The translations under genes and the position numbers were made by a program. Under the pieces are notes generated by a model. That model was not told where the DNA came from, searched no databases, and was given only the letters and a program-made list of their open reading frames with translations. A stretch of 7,899 nucleotides of DNA, from the NCBI GenBank assembly GCA_023443025.1, contig JAEZWM010000047.1, positions 1 through 7,899 of the forward strand, read 5' to 3'. This document shows, piece by piece, positions 1-6,429 of the stretch; positions within the stretch are counted from its first letter, which is position 1; each line of letters opens with the position of its first letter. The stretch is from Bacillota bacterium (lineage in GTDB: Bacteria > Bacillota > Clostridia > Tissierellales > Peptoniphilaceae).

Positions 1-2868
1 AGCTTTGATATTATTAAAGTTTTCATTAACTCCGGTTTCAATAACATCAACTTCAGGGCCAAGTTTATCAACTATAATAGACTCATCAGAAACAGTAGGT
101 TTTTTTCCTTCTTCTAATAGCTGTACAAAAACCTCATCCTTATCTTTTAAGTCTACTATCGGAAATTCAAATGTTCCGTCCTCATTGATAGTACCTTTAA
201 TTGGATTTCCTTCGCTATCGACATAAGGTTTACCATCTTTGTCAACTAGAATAACTTCTGAAGTATTTGGATCAGGTTTGTAATTATTTTCAAACTTACC
301 AACAATCTTCTGTTCGTCATCTTCATAAACTTGTTTTAGATCTATCGGTTTTGCTGATGGTAATTTTTCATTCACAGTTATAGGTTGTTCGTCTCTCAAG
401 ATTTTTGTATCTTTCTCATAAGTTACAATAACCTTTGTATCATCAAGTGTTAAAACATCCGTTGGTACTGATAGATAGTTATTCTCAAACTCTTCATATG
501 GTACTTCTTTAGTAAGTCCATTAGCGTCAGTTAGTGTAACTACCATCCCTGCAGGATCAAAAGTTTCTCCATCAAAGTATTCAACCTTATTAGGTGGTGT
601 GGTTATTTTCATTCCAACTACTTTATCCGGATTGAATATTGTTTCCTTATACTCAGCTACAATCGTCATGGCTTCATTTACCACAAATGGTGGATTCGGG
701 TTCCATTGTAGGAACTCATAACCATCATTTGCTGTAACAACCGGAGCTTTTTCTGCAGGGAACTCTGTTCCGTTTTTAACATCAAACATATAAACTACGC
801 CATCTTCAAACTTTCCATTTTCACCCGCATCAAATACTATTCTTGAGTAACCGTCAGGTGTTGGCTCGTTAGGATCAGTAACATCTATTATGTCACCAGC
901 GTAGTGCATCTTTATAATGCCATCTGCCGGAACTGTCACTAGTCCAAGCGAGTCTTCTTTAGGCTCAACGTACAAGAAGTTTTTACCTTCAATGTCTTTC
1001 TTTATCTTCTCTAATTCAAGTACCGGTTTTGACTGTGGAACAAATCCGGTCTCTTCTAGTGTTTTATCTTCTACTTTGTCTACAATATATTTAACCGTAT
1101 AGGCTACTGCAGTATCCCATTTTGCATATACCTGTTTACTATTAATAATAGTAGACTCTGCTGTAAATTCTTCTCCTGTACCTTCCGGATTGTCATACCA
1201 TCCTGTAAAAACGAATCCTTCTCTTTCAGGGTCTTCAGGCATTAGGTCTCCCAAATTATTTATATTCTTATCGTCATTTGCTTCTACTACTAATGCTTCA
1301 GGAGCTCCTTCATAATTATAGTTAAAGGTTATTTTTGCATTTACAGTTTCATAAACAGGATCTCCAAATGCCTTACCTCTTTCAGCATTTTGGACTTTAA
1401 CTTCTTGCCCTTTTTCAAGATTTACACCCGCAGGGATATCAATTGAAAACGGATACTTTCCTGTATCATCCGGATCTTCTGCTGATCTGCCTATTACTTC
1501 ACGTCCATTAGGAAGGGTAACTTTTACCATCATATCTCCGTAATAGGTGTATCCTGTAACAACTGTGTCTTCCGTAAATATATCATTGACTTCCGGTAGA
1601 TAGAAAGACTTAGAAATCATAAAGAAGTTTTCTGCTGCAGAATACTTAATCAATCTCTGCGTACTATTAAGTTTTTCTGTAAAGAATACTTTTATAGGTG
1701 CATTGATATGATAGTTCTCTTGTCCTTGTACGAAGAGCTTTTCCGGATTTATTTTAAATTCTAAAATGGTATATACCGGCACATCCGGTCCACCTGCATC
1801 TTGGTAAATATAATTATCTACTGTATTAACCGATCCATTATCAGGAGTAATTTTAGCAGACCTATATCCAGGATTAGAAGTATCGCTAAAGACTTCCTCA
1901 AGTTTAGCCTTGTTCATTACATAATGCGGTCCTTCTCTTCCTACTAAATTATGTGCATAGATTTCTAGCTGTTCACTTGCTTCTATTATTGCCGGATCAG
2001 CTATCACATTAAGCATATAAGGTTTGTTTCTCCAAACCATACCATTTACGCTCGCAAATCTATATGTGACTATTGGATTACCTCTCCAAAAATATCTGAG
2101 TACATTCGTCTCCTCGTTATATTCTGCTCCCATAATAGCGGGCTTACTTAACCAGTTAGAAACTTCTCTACCTGTAGTAGGTGTTGGGAATACAACAGTT
2201 GCCTTACCCATGGATTCCCAAGCCACTATATTTCTTCCTCTTCTCTCAGCATTCACCCTTAGTTGTACGACATATGGTTCTTGTGGAATATTTGCCGTTG
2301 TATATCCATCTTTTAAGACAATCTCTATCGGTACATGAAACTGATTTAATGCACCTGCATTTATTACAGGAAATAGTCCTTGGTTTACCCAAAAGAATGG
2401 TACTTCGAACACACCTTCTTGTCCTGCAACCGGTGTCATTGTTCTCCAATAACTTGGAACGCCTTCAACTAACCAAACAAATGATCTGGCTCTAACTTCT
2501 TTAACATATGGCAATAAGTCACTGTCGATATTTAATTGCACATTTTTAAGTGTTATAGATGTTGCTGACAATGTCGTAGGCATTGTGAGTTGAATAGTGT
2601 TATTAGTCACACCGTTATATCTCAATCCAATAAAAGCAAGATTTGTGTTAGCTACTGTAGATCCTTGTGGAATTGGCCAATAGTTAGGATTTCCAGGTTC
2701 AGGTGCCTCCCAATTTGGTGGCGGAGTAGCTTCCATAGGCATAACTAAATCCTCTGTGCTTTGTGCATGTGCCATCTGAGGCATTAGCACAACGCCTAAT
2801 AGCATAATAATAGCAAGAAAAATCGATAATCCTTTCCTTGCAAATTGATTCTTACAGATTCCCTTCAT
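1..2868 (-). CDS. Large secreted modular surface protein (adhesin-like), 3' end beyond window
   Basis: The frame is open for 956 codons from an ATG at 2868 to the window edge, so the C-terminus and any cell-wall anchor are not visible. The start is fixed by AGGAGG at 2874-2879, five bases upstream. Residues 1-36 form a classical signal peptide: a basic n-region, a hydrophobic core at about 15-30 (LSIFLAIIMLLGVV) and an AHA cleavage site before Gln36. The mature part has no cysteine. Residues about 40-510 are a Trp-rich, beta-looking region that I do not recognise. Residues about 512-585 look like a Listeria/Bacteroides (InlB B) repeat, with GFVFTGWYDNPEGTG and YAKWD. Residues about 586-658 (YTVKYIVDK...) resemble a MucBP-type module. 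Residues 673-741 form a second, divergent beta module (GYEFLQWNPNPP). Residues about 747-833 look like a bacterial Ig-like domain (YFDGETFDPAGMVVT). Residues 856-956 are acidic, with another Ig-like module. I infer an extracellular location and an adhesive or structural role; the ligand is unknown. Confidence 0.9.
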   Translation of the reverse strand, partial: MKGICKNQFARKGLSIFLAIIMLLGVVLMPQMAHAQSTEDLVMPMEATPPPNWEAPEPGNPNYWPIPQGSTVANTNLAFIGLRYNGVTNNTIQLTMPTTLSATSITLKNVQLNIDSDLLPYVKEVRARSFVWLVEGVPSYWRTMTPVAGQEGVFEVPFFWVNQGLFPVINAGALNQFHVPIEIVLKDGYTTANIPQEPYVVQLRVNAERRGRNIVAWESMGKATVVFPTPTTGREVSNWLSKPAIMGAEYNEETNVLRYFWRGNPIVTYRFASVNGMVWRNKPYMLNVIADPAIIEASEQLEIYAHNLVGREGPHYVMNKAKLEEVFSDTSNPGYRSAKITPDNGSVNTVDNYIYQDAGGPDVPVYTILEFKINPEKLFVQGQENYHINAPIKVFFTEKLNSTQRLIKYSAAENFFMISKSFYLPEVNDIFTEDTVVTGYTYYGDMMVKVTLPNGREVIGRSAEDPDDTGKYPFSIDIPAGVNLEKGQEVKVQNAERGKAFGDPVYETVNAKITFNYNYEGAPEALVVEANDDKNINNLGDLMPEDPEREGFVFTGWYDNPEGTGEEFTAESTIINSKQVYAKWDTAVAYTVKYIVDKVEDKTLEETGFVPQSKPVLELEKIKKDIEGKNFLYVEPKEDSLGLVTVPADGIIKMHYAGDIIDVTDPNEPTPDGYSRIVFDAGENGKFEDGVVYMFDVKNGTEFPAEKAPVVTANDGYEFLQWNPNPPFVVNEAMTIVAEYKETIFNPDKVVGMKITTPPNKVEYFDGETFDPAGMVVTLTDANGLTKEVPYEEFENNYLSVPTDVLTLDDTKVIVTYEKDTKILRDEQPITVNEKLPSAKPIDLKQVYEDDEQKIVGKFENNYKPDPNTSEVILVDKDGKPYVDSEGNPIKGTINEDGTFEFPIVDLKDKDEVFVQLLEEGKKPTVSDESIIVDKLGPEVDVIETGVNENFNNIKA

Positions 2869-2935
2869 ACTATCCTCCTATCTTAATAATTTATTCTCCT
2901 TCAACCCATTCCCTAACAAATACATTTAACAAAAA

Positions 2936-2956
2936 AATATTAACCCATGGGATATT
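2936..2956. repeat. Imperfect inverted repeat in the surface-gene leader
   Basis: A perfect 8-bp palindrome, CCCATGGG (2944-2951), is flanked by AATAT (2936-2940) and ATATT (2952-2956). The left side has a three-base spacer, so the symmetry is imperfect. It lies about 70 bp upstream of the surface-protein start, between the putative promoter and the ribosome site. It is GC-rich relative to its surroundings. It could be an operator or a leader hairpin; function is unproven. Confidence 0.35.
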
Positions 2957-2977
2957 GTATTTATTAGGTATACAGGT

Positions 2978-2986
2978 TTTATAGCA
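2978..2986 (-). promoter_or_regulatory. Possible extended -10 promoter for the surface-protein gene
   Basis: On the minus strand this reads TGCTATAAA, an extended -10 element (TG, one base, then TATAAA). There is no good -35 box 16-18 bp upstream. Initiation here would give a leader of roughly 100 nt before the ATG at 2868. AT-rich DNA yields many TATAAA matches by chance, so this is only a candidate. Confidence 0.3.
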
Positions 2987-3092
2987 TAGATTTGACGATA
3001 GCTTTCGATTTGTATTGAATTCATAATTTCAATTCACTAAACGTATAAACCTTGATAAACTTCGTCTTGATCAATGCATTTTAAACAATTTT

Positions 3093-3114
3093 AAGAATAA
3101 GAATTATTATTCTT
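3093..3114. repeat. Inverted repeat, 8-bp arms
   Basis: AAGAATAA (3093-3100) and TTATTCTT (3107-3114) are exact reverse complements around a 6-base centre. The arms are almost all A/T and no T-tract follows on either strand, so it is not a convincing terminator. It may be a protein-binding dyad or simply chance in AT-rich sequence. Confidence 0.35.
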
Positions 3115-3194
3115 GAATATAGAATATCATGTTAATTCAATTTTTTCAATAATTTGCAAGTTATAATTGAATATTTCTTTTCATTTATATTTTT

Positions 3195-3231
3195 GTTATT
3201 ATATAAATTATATTTAACGTTATTATATAAA
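3195..3231. repeat. 13-bp tandemly spaced direct repeat
   Basis: GTTATTATATAAA occurs exactly at 3195-3207 and 3219-3231, a 24-bp period with an 11-bp spacer. It lies in the motif-rich intergenic region. The repeat is low complexity, so two copies alone do not establish a function. Its spacing is close to two helical turns or a short duplication. Confidence 0.5.
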
Positions 3232-3645
3232 ATATCTCTGTGATGTATGAATAAAATCATTTATATAACTATTGTTATATGCTCTATTTATACGTTTTTA
3301 ATGAATTGAATTTCCACATCTGTCTTTCAATATTATTAAATTTAAGATTATTTAATAATTAAGTAAATAAGTTAATTAAATGTAATATTTGGTTCTAATT
3401 TAAATGAAGTATTTTGTGATTGAATATACTATTTCATTCCTACTATTTATTTTTCAATTGAATTATTGTTCTTTTTTTCAATCTCGTATAGTTCATAAAA
3501 TAATAAATTTATATAAACCTTATTTTCAGTGGTTTAAATTATAAAAATATAAATATTCCCTTTGAATATATAATTTACTATCATACTGAATTTCAATTTT
3601 TATTTTTTATTGAACTGTGAAACCTTTATTCCATTTTGAGCAAAT

Positions 3646-3680
3646 AAAAAAACGTAGCTAAATTTTCGTTTGCTACGTTT
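3646..3680 (-). terminator. Rho-independent terminator after mobA
   Basis: On the minus strand AAACGTAGC (3680-3672) pairs with GCTACGTTT (3658-3650) across a 13-base loop, and the stem runs into seven consecutive T residues (3652-3646). It lies about 20 bases after the mobA stop codon, so it ends that transcript and isolates the downstream surface-protein gene. Confidence 0.9.
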
Positions 3681-3698
3681 AGAATGGTTTATTTAATT

Positions 3699-4298
3699 TT
3701 ATTTACATGAGTTTAACTTTCCTTCTAACTCCCGTAATTCTTCTTGTGTATTAATGTTCTTAAACATATCGAATTCGTGGTCATATAACCTAGCTATGTC
3801 TTCTCCGATCATCTTAAATTTAGATATATTAAGTAAATCATATATTCTATACTTTTCTTTTTTGATATTATCTTCTATTCTATCTAAAAGTTTTTTACTA
3901 TACATAGCGTTCATTGGCTCTATATGTTTGCCATTAATTGTCATGACACCATCATAACTATCATTATATAAAGAGTCCATATACTCAATAAATTCTATGT
4001 TTAAGTATGGCATATCGCAAGCTAAAAAATATGAGAGTTCATAATCAGTGTGATAAAGCGCTGTATGAAGTCCTGAGATAGGTCCAAATCCGGGATATAT
4101 ATCTGAGATAGTGTTTACTTTTAAACCGTCATATAATTGTGGTCTGTTCGTTACTACTGTCACTTCCTCAAACAATTCGTTTAGTTTTTTAATTGTATAT
4201 TTAACTAAACTTCGTCCACCTACCTTTAGCTCTTGTTTATCATACTTCATCCTTGTGCTTTTACCACCTGCTAGAATCACTGCCCTTTTACACTTCAT
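3699..4298 (-). CDS. mobA: Molybdenum cofactor guanylyltransferase (MobA family)
   Basis: The 199-residue product matches the usual size of MobA, the cytoplasmic enzyme that joins GMP from GTP to molybdopterin cofactor to give a guanine dinucleotide form. The nucleotide-binding signature LAGGKSTRM is at residues 9-17, followed by DK at 20-21; the usual Gly after RM is Lys here. Further family landmarks are D66 with GPISG (72-76), the metal-binding-type ACDMP (93-97), EPMNAMY (127-133) and FKNINTQEEL (179-188). The ATG at 4298 is supported by AAGGAG at 4304-4309. No other molybdenum-cofactor gene is visible, so the substrate assignment rests on the family alone; a MobA-like nucleotidyltransferase with another substrate is possible. 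The gene sits between two strong terminators and directly behind the one following yerC, so its promoter is not obvious. Confidence 0.85.
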   Translation of the reverse strand: MKCKRAVILAGGKSTRMKYDKQELKVGGRSLVKYTIKKLNELFEEVTVVTNRPQLYDGLKVNTISDIYPGFGPISGLHTALYHTDYELSYFLACDMPYLNIEFIEYMDSLYNDSYDGVMTINGKHIEPMNAMYSKKLLDRIEDNIKKEKYRIYDLLNISKFKMIGEDIARLYDHEFDMFKNINTQEELRELEGKLNSCK

Positions 4299-4312
4299 CT
4301 TTTCTCCTTAAT

Positions 4313-4341
4313 AAAAAAAGCTGAGAAAATTCTCAGCTTTT
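4313..4341 (-). terminator. Rho-independent terminator between yerC and mobA
   Basis: The sequence 4316-4327 is an exact 12-bp reverse complement of 4330-4341 (core AGCTGAGAA/TTCTCAGCT), with a minimal loop. Read on the minus strand the stem ends in seven T residues (4319-4313). It begins two bases after the yerC stop codon. Its U-tract ends only four bases before the mobA ribosome site, an unusually tight arrangement. The plus strand also has a weaker T-rich tail, so it could act in both directions. Confidence 0.92.
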
Positions 4342-4343
4342 AT

Positions 4344-4661
4344 TTATTTTCCTTTTTTCTTCAGGTTTTTTGCTATAAGTGCATCTAATACTAACTCATA
4401 ACCATCTGCACCATAATGTAGTGATCTGTTAACTCTACTTATTGTAGCAGTAGATGCTCCTGTTTCTTTTTCGATTTCGTTGTAAGTTTTTCTAATTTTA
4501 AGTAGCTTAGCTACTTCTAATCTTTGAGATATTGAGTTTAATTCTCTAACTGTACACACGTCTTCAAAAAACTTATAGCAATCATCTTTTGTTTTAAGCA
4601 TTAGTATGGCTTCGAAAAACTCATCCAATTGCTCTGATTGATATTTCGGATTAGTTGACAA
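4344..4661 (-). CDS. yerC: YerC/YecD-type TrpR-like DNA-binding protein
   Basis: This 105-residue protein matches the TrpR-related YerC family of Firmicutes. The conserved core is visible: FFEDVCTVRELNSISQRLEVAKLL (residues 31-54), then a helix-turn-helix at about 57-81 containing TYNEIEKETGAS and TATISRVNRSL, then YGADGY (83-88). The C-terminus is short and lysine-rich. The start is a TTG at 4661: AGGGTG lies six bases upstream, the next in-frame ATG (residue 21) falls inside the conserved N-terminal helix, and the upstream GTG is followed at once by a stop codon. It begins 15 bp after fhs, so it is probably co-transcribed and perhaps translationally coupled with it. Its regulon is unknown to me. 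In Bacillus subtilis, yerC also lies a few genes downstream of purD, so the placement may be old. Its role in tryptophan control should not be assumed from the TrpR name. Confidence 0.92.
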   Translation of the reverse strand: MSTNPKYQSEQLDEFFEAILMLKTKDDCYKFFEDVCTVRELNSISQRLEVAKLLKIRKTYNEIEKETGASTATISRVNRSLHYGADGYELVLDALIAKNLKKKGK

Positions 4662-4676
4662 TTACTTCACCCTTTC

Positions 4677-6347
4677 TTAGAATAGACCTATTATTTCTCC
4701 ATCAGCCTTAATATCTATATTATTAGCTGCAGGCACTTTTGGAAGTCCAGGCATTGTCATAATATCTCCAGTTAGAGCTACCAGGAATCCTGCTCCTGCA
4801 CTAATTTTTATATCTTTAATACTTATCTTGAATCCTGTTGGTGCAGCTAGTAGAGTAGGATCATCTGAGAAGGAGTATTGTGTCTTAGCCATACAAATTG
4901 GTACATTTCCAAGCCCTAAATCTTCTATCTCTTTAATTTTCTTTTCTACTGCTTTAGAATATTCTACACCATCAGCTCTATATACTTCAGTTGCGATTAT
5001 GTTTAACTTCTCTTTTATTGGAAGGTTAACATCATATAGTGGCTTGAAGTTACTCTCTTTAGTTTCAACAGTTTCAATAACCGCTTTAGCTAAATCCATT
5101 CCTCCGTCTCCACCTTTTGCCCATACTTCACATAGTACAGCAACTGATCCAAGCTCTTTAGTCTTGTTAATTACATAATCCAATTCTGCTTCTGAATCTG
5201 TTGGGAATCTGTTTACTGCAACTACTGCAGGTACACCGAATTTATTGACATTTTCTATATGTCTTTGAAGGTTTGCATATCCTTTTTCTAATGCTTCAAG
5301 GTTTTCTGTACCGAGGTCTGCTTTTGCAACTCCACCATGATGTTTAAGTGCTCTTACTGTAGCAACTATAACTGTAGCTGATGGTTTTAAATCACCAAAT
5401 CTTGCTTTGATATCGAAGAACTTTTCAGCACCAAGATCCGCACCGAATCCAGCTTCTGTAACTACGTATTCAGCAGTTTTTAATCCAAGTTTTGTCGCTA
5501 GCATTGAGTTACAACCGTGAGCTATGTTTGCAAATGGTCCACCGTGGATGAATGCAGGTGTATTCTCAAGAGTTTGTACTAGGTTCGGATTTACAGCATC
5601 TTTCATTACTAATGCAACAGCACCTTCTGCTTTAAGATCCCTTGCGAAAATTGGTTTATTATCTGTGCTGTATGCTACAAGAATATTACCAATTCTTTCC
5701 TTTAAATCCATTAAATCTTTACTTAAGCAAAGGATAGCCATGATTTCTGAAGCAACCGTGATGTCAAATCCATCTTCTCTAGGTACTCCATTTGGCTTAC
5801 CACCAAGACCAACAACTATATTTCTAAGTGCTCTATCGTTCATGTCTAGAACTCTTTTCCATATAATTCTTCTGGTATCAATCTTTAGTTCGTTTCCTTG
5901 TTGTAGGTGGTTGTCTAGAAGTGCAGAGATTAGGTTATGTGCAGTAGTTATAGCATGGAAGTCTCCTGTGAAATGCATGTTAATGTCTTCCATTGGTACA
6001 ACTTGAGCATATCCTCCACCTGCTGCTCCACCTTTAACTCCGAAACTAGGTCCTAATGATGGTTCTCTAAGTGCAGTAACTGTTTTCTTACCCATTTTAG
6101 CTAATGCCATTGATAATCCGATATTTACGGTTGTTTTACCTTCTCCTGCAGGAGTAGGGTTAATAGCTGTTACCAGGATAAGTTTTCCGTCAGGATCGTT
6201 TGATTTTCTTTCTAGTACTTCCAAGTTCACTTTAGCTTTATACTTACCATAGTGAACTAAATCCTCTTCATTTAATCCTAACCTTTCAGCTACAACCGAA
6301 ATCGGTTCCATTACCGCCTCTTGAGCAATTTGTACATCCGTCTTCAT
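4677..6347 (-). CDS. fhs: Formate--tetrahydrofolate ligase (10-formyl-THF synthetase)
   Basis: The product is a full-length 556-residue enzyme that forms 10-formyltetrahydrofolate from formate, THF and ATP. This is an entry point to cytoplasmic one-carbon metabolism and, in acetogens, the methyl branch of the Wood-Ljungdahl pathway. Both family signatures are intact: GVKGGAAGGGY (103-113) and VATVRALKHHGG (328-339). The P-loop TPAGEGKT is at 65-72. K71, R94, F381 and W409 correspond to the Moorella residues usually numbered K74, R97, F384 and W412 for ATP/formyl-phosphate and folate binding (alignment from memory). The ATG at 6347 is preceded by AGGAGGG (6353-6359) at a good distance. It lies 82 bp after purD and 15 bp before yerC. 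Its product feeds PurH in the same cluster. No Wood-Ljungdahl partner genes are visible, so a purine-supply or formate-assimilation role is the simplest reading. Confidence 0.98.
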   Translation of the reverse strand: MKTDVQIAQEAVMEPISVVAERLGLNEEDLVHYGKYKAKVNLEVLERKSNDPDGKLILVTAINPTPAGEGKTTVNIGLSMALAKMGKKTVTALREPSLGPSFGVKGGAAGGGYAQVVPMEDINMHFTGDFHAITTAHNLISALLDNHLQQGNELKIDTRRIIWKRVLDMNDRALRNIVVGLGGKPNGVPREDGFDITVASEIMAILCLSKDLMDLKERIGNILVAYSTDNKPIFARDLKAEGAVALVMKDAVNPNLVQTLENTPAFIHGGPFANIAHGCNSMLATKLGLKTAEYVVTEAGFGADLGAEKFFDIKARFGDLKPSATVIVATVRALKHHGGVAKADLGTENLEALEKGYANLQRHIENVNKFGVPAVVAVNRFPTDSEAELDYVINKTKELGSVAVLCEVWAKGGDGGMDLAKAVIETVETKESNFKPLYDVNLPIKEKLNIIATEVYRADGVEYSKAVEKKIKEIEDLGLGNVPICMAKTQYSFSDDPTLLAAPTGFKISIKDIKISAGAGFLVALTGDIMTMPGLPKVPAANNIDIKADGEIIGLF

Positions 6348-6406
6348 CGTATCCCTCCTAATAAATTTAGTTATATATTGTTGTTAATACCTTATTACTT
6401 TACTAT

Positions 6407-6412
6407 ATTATA
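6407..6412 (-). promoter_or_regulatory. Candidate -10 box upstream of fhs
   Basis: A perfect TATAAT on the minus strand lies in the 82-bp purD-fhs gap, about 60 bp before the fhs ATG. It is part of a 12-bp palindrome, ATATTATAATAT (6405-6416). The best -35-like sequence, TTGCAA at 6433-6438 over the end of purD, is 20 bp away, which is too far for a standard promoter. It may give fhs and yerC extra transcription independent of purH-purD. Confidence 0.35.
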
Positions 6413-6429
6413 ATATCATCTTTTAAAGA

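Larger units (their letters stand above)
3014..3614. repeat. Cluster of 13 ATTGAA/TTCAAT hexamers
   Basis: ATTGAA occurs at 3014, 3166, 3305, 3419, 3457 and 3609. Its complement TTCAAT occurs at 3028, 3136, 3145, 3326, 3453, 3477 and 3592. Several form inverted pairs with start-to-start distances of 14 (3014/3028), 21 (3145/3166), 21 (3305/3326), 20 (3457/3477) and 17 bp (3592/3609). The copies at 3453 and 3457 overlap as the palindrome TTCAATTGAA. Two sites share a longer pattern: ATTGAATAT, four bases, TTTCATT, at 3166-3185 and 3419-3438. No copy lies in 2881-3013, next to the gene start. The role is unknown; candidates are a binding-site array, degenerate repeats or -35-like sequences. Confidence 0.6.
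2869..3645. other. Long AT-rich intergenic region upstream of the surface-protein gene
   Basis: About 780 bases separate the mobA terminator from the surface-protein start. Base composition is strongly AT (roughly four fifths by eye). I find no gene with a ribosome site, no tRNA and no CRISPR-like array. The stretch holds the ATTGAA/TTCAAT motif cluster, a 13-bp direct repeat, two inverted repeats and possible promoters, all listed separately. Since mobA is terminated at 3646-3680, the surface gene must be transcribed from a promoter inside this region. A second weak promoter candidate is TTGAAA (3144-3149) and TATTCT (3121-3126) on the minus strand, 17 bp apart. If that one is used, the 5' leader would be about 250 nt. 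Confidence 0.75.

Noticed and set aside
2024..2495. Two overlapping plus-strand frames of 104 codons each and a 67-codon minus-strand frame in another phase.
   Set aside because: All overlap the signal-peptide-bearing 956-codon frame, which has an excellent ribosome site and recognisable domains.
3132..3260. A 42-codon minus-strand reading frame beginning at ATG 3260 in the AT-rich intergenic region.
   Set aside because: There is no ribosome site, and the peptide is dominated by Asn, Lys, Ile and Tyr as expected from translating random AT-rich DNA. Part of it simply encodes the direct repeat.
3014..3614. CRISPR array suggested by repeated short motifs.
   Set aside because: Repeats are only 6-9 bp, occur on both strands and are irregularly spaced; there are no uniform spacers and no cas genes.
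2869..3645. Remnant of an insertion sequence or a decayed gene in the long gap.
   Set aside because: I found no terminal inverted repeats, target duplication or frame fragments with recognisable transposase or other protein similarity.
5524..6006. A 160-codon plus-strand open frame.
   Set aside because: It lies wholly antisense to the conserved middle of fhs and its product has no recognisable domain; it is a shadow of a well-used coding sequence.
6348..6429. Possible terminator or riboswitch between purD and fhs.
   Set aside because: The only dyad is the all-A/T palindrome ATATTATAATAT, with no GC stem and no T-tract. The gap is too short for a known riboswitch architecture, such as a THF or purine aptamer with an expression platform.
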